NCBI GenBank assembly: GCA_031274985.1
Contig: JAISPK010000032.1
Location: forward strand, 1-7,304
Reading direction: 5' to 3'
DNA from: Coriobacteriales bacterium
GTDB lineage: Bacteria; Actinomycetota; Coriobacteriia; Coriobacteriales; UBA8131
DNA length: 7,304 bases
Part shown: positions 6,307 through 7,304 of the stretch, one piece after another
Layout of the letters: each line of letters begins with the position of its first letter
Position numbering within the stretch: the stretch's first letter is position 1
Notes under the pieces: generated by a model
What the model saw: only the letters and a program-made list of their open reading frames with translations
Databases searched by the model: none
Told to the model about the DNA's origin: nothing
Translations under genes and position numbers: made by a program

Positions 6307-6996
6307 TTACAGCGCTCTCAAAAGGGCGATGACCTTTCCAACGATTTGCACTTCGTCAGGGTAAATCGGGTCCATAGACGAGTTTTGGGGTTGCAGCCGG
6401 ATGCGGTCTTTTTCTTTGTAGAAGGTCTTAACAGTTGCATCTTCGCCGATGAGGGCTACGACAATATCGCCGTTTTGAGCGGTGGGCTGTTCGCGTACCA
6501 CCACGTAATCTCCGTTGTTGATGCCTGCCTCTATCATGGAGTCACCCTTGACGGTGAGCATAAAAGAGCCGCGGTCTCCCACGAGCTGCTTGGGGAGAAC
6601 ATAGTTATCGGTGATGTTCTGGGTAGCAAGGATAGGTTCGCCGGCAGCGATCTGGCCGAGTAACGGTAGCTCGATTACCTTGCCGGAGCCGGAGCTGCCA
6701 AAATGCCCGGGTTCTCTCGTCAGCGGCGCGTCAGGGGCATCGGCCGCTGGATCACTTTTGCCCAGCTCCTGCCAGCCTTTGTCCAGAATGGTTATGGCGC
6801 GCGCTGCCTCCTTGCCCCTTCGAATAAAGCCCTTGTGCTCCAGGCCAGTCAAATGGGTAAAGACCGTTGACGGCGAGGCCAGGCCCACATGATCTCCGAT
6901 ATCGCGAACACTGGGGGGATAACCTTGCGTAGCAGTGAACTCGGCGATGTACTCAAGTACCTGACGCTGACGCCCACTAATTGTCTCTCGAACCAT
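6307..6996 (-). CDS. lexA: LexA repressor (SOS response regulator, self-cleaving)
   Basis: The 229-residue product has the LexA layout. A winged-helix DNA-binding domain (about 1-72) contains SGRQRQVLEYI and PPSVRDIGDHVGLASPSTVFTHL. It is followed by a linker and then the peptidase domain (about 105-229). The self-cleavage site is Ala118-Gly119 in GQIAAGEP. The catalytic dyad is Ser153 in GDSM and Lys190 in ATVKTF, with the same 37-residue spacing as Ser119/Lys156 in E. coli LexA. LexA represses DNA-damage genes and its own gene until RecA-ssDNA filaments trigger cleavage. The linker (about 75-105) is roughly 25 residues longer than in E. coli or B. subtilis LexA and is rich in Asp, Pro, Ala and Gly. 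The ATG at 6996-6994 has GGGAG (7006-7002) five bases upstream; the stop is TAA. A LexA box lies over its promoter, as expected for autoregulation. Confidence 0.97.
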   Translation of the reverse strand: MVRETISGRQRQVLEYIAEFTATQGYPPSVRDIGDHVGLASPSTVFTHLTGLEHKGFIRRGKEAARAITILDKGWQELGKSDPAADAPDAPLTREPGHFGSSGSGKVIELPLLGQIAAGEPILATQNITDNYVLPKQLVGDRGSFMLTVKGDSMIEAGINNGDYVVVREQPTAQNGDIVVALIGEDATVKTFYKEKDRIRLQPQNSSMDPIYPDEVQIVGKVIALLRAL

Positions 6997-7028
6997 GAGA
7001 ACTCCCTTTACGGTAACCGTTCAGACCT

Positions 7029-7057
7029 ATGATAGCATGAATCTCAGGTAGGTGCAA
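7029..7057 (-). promoter_or_regulatory. Predicted lexA promoter
   Basis: On the minus strand TTGCAC (7057-7052) and TATCAT (7034-7029, five of six matches to TATAAT) are separated by 17 bp. Transcription would start near 7022, about 26 nt before the lexA ATG. The -35 overlaps the SOS box. A small palindrome, ACGGT-A-ACCGT (7010-7020), lies in the short leader. Confidence 0.55.
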
Positions 7058-7068
7058 ACATACGTTCT
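7055..7068 (-). promoter_or_regulatory. LexA-binding SOS box of Gram-positive type
   Basis: The minus strand reads AGAACGTATGTTTG. This fits the Firmicute/Actinobacteria consensus CGAACRNRYGTTYG at every core position (GAAC, GTAT spacer, GTTT); only the outermost first base differs. It overlaps the lexA -35 hexamer, a classic arrangement for autorepression. Confidence 0.8.
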
Positions 7069-7113
7069 TGGTTCTTAGGCGGTTTCTGTACACGTGTTGA
7101 TGCCCTGAGCACT

Positions 7114-7304
7114 CGCCGGGGGCAGAGGTAATTCAAGGTTCTGGAGGCCTCCGCCAAACCGCGGTGCCCTTTAGCCCCCCGCCAAAGACAGGGGTAATTC
7201 AAGAACCTGGAGGCCTCCGCCAACCCGCGGGGCTTTATAGCCCCCCGCCAAAGACAGAGGCAATTCAAGAACCTGGAGGCCTCCGCCAACCCGCGGGGCT
7301 TTAT
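7114..7304. repeat. Tandem array of a 66-bp repeat, at least three copies, continuing past the window
   Basis: Units start at 7114, 7180 and 7246; the third is cut by the window end after 59 bases. Copies 2 and 3 differ at only 2 of 59 positions, while copy 1, next to lexA, differs from copy 2 at about 13 of 66. Each unit contains the perfect palindrome GGAGGCCTCC (for example 7143-7152) and the CCGCGG palindrome. Copy 2 has a GC-rich hairpin, GGGGCT-TTAT-AGCCCC (7229-7244), whose first half recurs in copy 3. A minus-strand frame through the array gives a repeated AEASRFLNY-like peptide, but this follows from the 66-bp period (22 codons) and is not convincing as a protein. Confidence 0.9.

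Noticed and set aside
6167..6364. Plus-strand small ORF with a fair ribosome site (aagggag before ATG)
   Set aside because: About 66 residues, its second part is antisense to the lexA 3' end, no recognisable family; kept only as a weak possibility.
7044..7289. Minus-strand ORF across the tandem repeats
   Set aside because: Its repeated peptide is explained by the 66-bp period being a multiple of three; it also overlaps the SOS box.
7114..7304. CRISPR array
   Set aside because: The whole 66-bp unit is conserved, with no variable spacers between short repeats.

Overview
This is a bacterial window in which every supportable gene lies on the minus strand, so the genes read from right to left. 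The centrepiece is an MttB-family methylamine methyltransferase gene (6036 to 4567) interrupted by one in-frame amber codon (UAG) at 5055-5053. The codon falls exactly where trimethylamine methyltransferases carry pyrrolysine, so the host very probably decodes UAG as the 22nd amino acid. Immediately downstream are two overlapping genes for an ATP-dependent hydantoinase/oxoprolinase-type enzyme, hyuB (4426 to 2633) and hyuA (2636 to 525). Upstream of mttB is lexA (6996 to 6307), with a recognisable Gram-positive-type SOS box.

The host is probably an anaerobic Gram-positive bacterium. The LexA box type (GAAC-N4-GTTY), the good Shine-Dalgarno sites and the pyrrolysine use fit a pyrrolysine-using Firmicute or a coriobacterium. 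The N-terminus of the partial gene at the left edge reminds me of hypothetical proteins from Eggerthellaceae, which tips me toward Coriobacteriia, but this rests on memory only. The pyl biosynthesis genes, pylT and the corrinoid partner protein are not in the window.

Layout: 1-149, start of a leftward hypothetical gene that runs off the window. 166-324, two 33-bp near-perfect inverted repeats around a 93-bp segment that carries a good leftward promoter, which resembles a phase-variable invertible promoter. 325-524, intergenic with nothing clear. 525-4426, hyuA and hyuB. 4427-4566, short spacer with a degenerate hexamer repeat. 4567-6036, mttB. 6037-6306, regulatory leader with a promoter and several inverted repeats. 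6307-6996, lexA. 6997-7068, lexA promoter and SOS box. 7114-7304, a 66-bp tandem repeat array that continues past the edge.

Working model: mttB, hyuB and hyuA form one transcription unit driven from the palindrome-rich region at 6123-6184. MttB would move a methyl group from a methylated amine to a corrinoid protein encoded elsewhere. HyuAB would open a cyclic amide or otherwise hydrolyse an amide with ATP. Together they suggest use of an N-methylated nitrogen compound; the actual substrate cannot be read from the sequence.
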